From assembly GCA_937897645.1 (NCBI GenBank), contig CALCNV010000175.1, positions 1 through 15,122 on the forward strand: a stretch of 15,122 bases of DNA. The letters are read 5' to 3'. The first letter of the stretch is position 1; each line of letters opens with the position of its first letter. A model generated the notes under the pieces. It was given only the letters and a program-made list of their open reading frames with translations. It did no database searches and was not told the origin of the DNA. This DNA is from an uncultured Lysobacteraceae bacterium (GTDB lineage: Bacteria > Pseudomonadota > Gammaproteobacteria > Xanthomonadales > Xanthomonadaceae). Positions 14,927 to 15,122 of the stretch are shown here, piece by piece. Position numbers and translations under genes: made by a program.

Positions 14927-15122
14927 GTGCTGGCCGAATACCTGCCGACCCTGTTGTTCCTGATCGTCGCTACCGGCATCGGCGTCTCGCTGATGGTGAT
15001 AGGACGGTTCCTCGGTCCCCGTCGTCCCGATGCGCAGAAGCTCTCGCCGTATGAATGCGGCTTCGAAGCCTTCGAGGACGCGCGCATGAAGTTCGACGTG
15101 CGCTACTACCTGATCGCCATCC
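14927..15122 (+). CDS. nuoA: NADH-quinone oxidoreductase subunit A (partial, cut by window end)
   Basis: NuoA is a small membrane subunit of respiratory complex I. The visible 65 residues hold the first membrane span (about residues 8-27, TLLFLIVATGIGVSLMVIG), then a loop with SPYECGFEAFEDAR and MKFDVRYYLIAI leading into the second span; PYECG and the FDVRYY block are the family marks. The start is GTG at 14927, shown by GAGGA six bases before it (14916-14920). A full NuoA is about 120 residues, so roughly half is present. It is expected to open the nuoA-N operon. The 129-base gap after the tRNA holds short pairings (AACTCC with GGAGTT, GCGCA with TGCGC) but no clear promoter, so nuo may be partly read through from the tRNA. 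Confidence 0.95.
   Translation, partial: MLAEYLPTLLFLIVATGIGVSLMVIGRFLGPRRPDAQKLSPYECGFEAFEDARMKFDVRYYLIAI

Overview
The window is a GC-rich, gene-dense stretch of core chromosome from a gammaproteobacterium of the Xanthomonadales (Xanthomonadaceae or Rhodanobacteraceae; the genus cannot be fixed from sequence alone). Three things point there: the order asd-fimV-truA-trpF / trpI<>trpBA-accD, the order tpiA-secG-tRNA-Leu-nuoA, and intergenic REP dimers that begin GTAGGAGCG. All genes look intact apart from the two cut by the window edges. No transposase, prophage, CRISPR array or toxin-antitoxin pair was seen.

Layout. 1-2299: the 3' end of aroC, a D-isomer-specific 2-hydroxyacid dehydrogenase, a REP dimer, and asd. 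2359-4989: fimV (a compact polar hub / type IV pilus protein) and truA. 4990-5171: a composite repeat. 5172-8924: the tryptophan block, with trpF converging on the LysR-type gene trpI, which diverges from trpB-trpA across a 104 bp control region; a second REP dimer lies between trpB and trpA. 8999-11250: accD and glmM, overlapping by ATGA. 11373-13265: a non-haem iron dioxygenase and a short-chain dehydrogenase, convergent around a third kind of inverted repeat. 13348-15122: tpiA, secG, tRNA-Leu(GAG) and the first part of nuoA.

How the genes fit together. AroC makes chorismate, the precursor used by the Trp pathway. TrpF makes the substrate that leads to indole-3-glycerol phosphate, and TrpA/TrpB turn that into tryptophan. 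TrpI is the likely activator of trpBA, as in Pseudomonas. Asd feeds lysine, threonine, methionine and diaminopimelate; GlmM feeds peptidoglycan and LPS; AccD feeds fatty acids. The rest is central metabolism, secretion, translation and respiration.

I see no new multi-gene system. The features most worth a second look are non-coding: four REP units whose hairpin stem covaries, one of which supplies the trpB stop codon; the composite repeat before trpF; the trpI-trpB control region; and a tRNA leader that could pair with the tRNA 5' acceptor strand. Non-genic stretches are all under about 185 bp and are covered in the entries.
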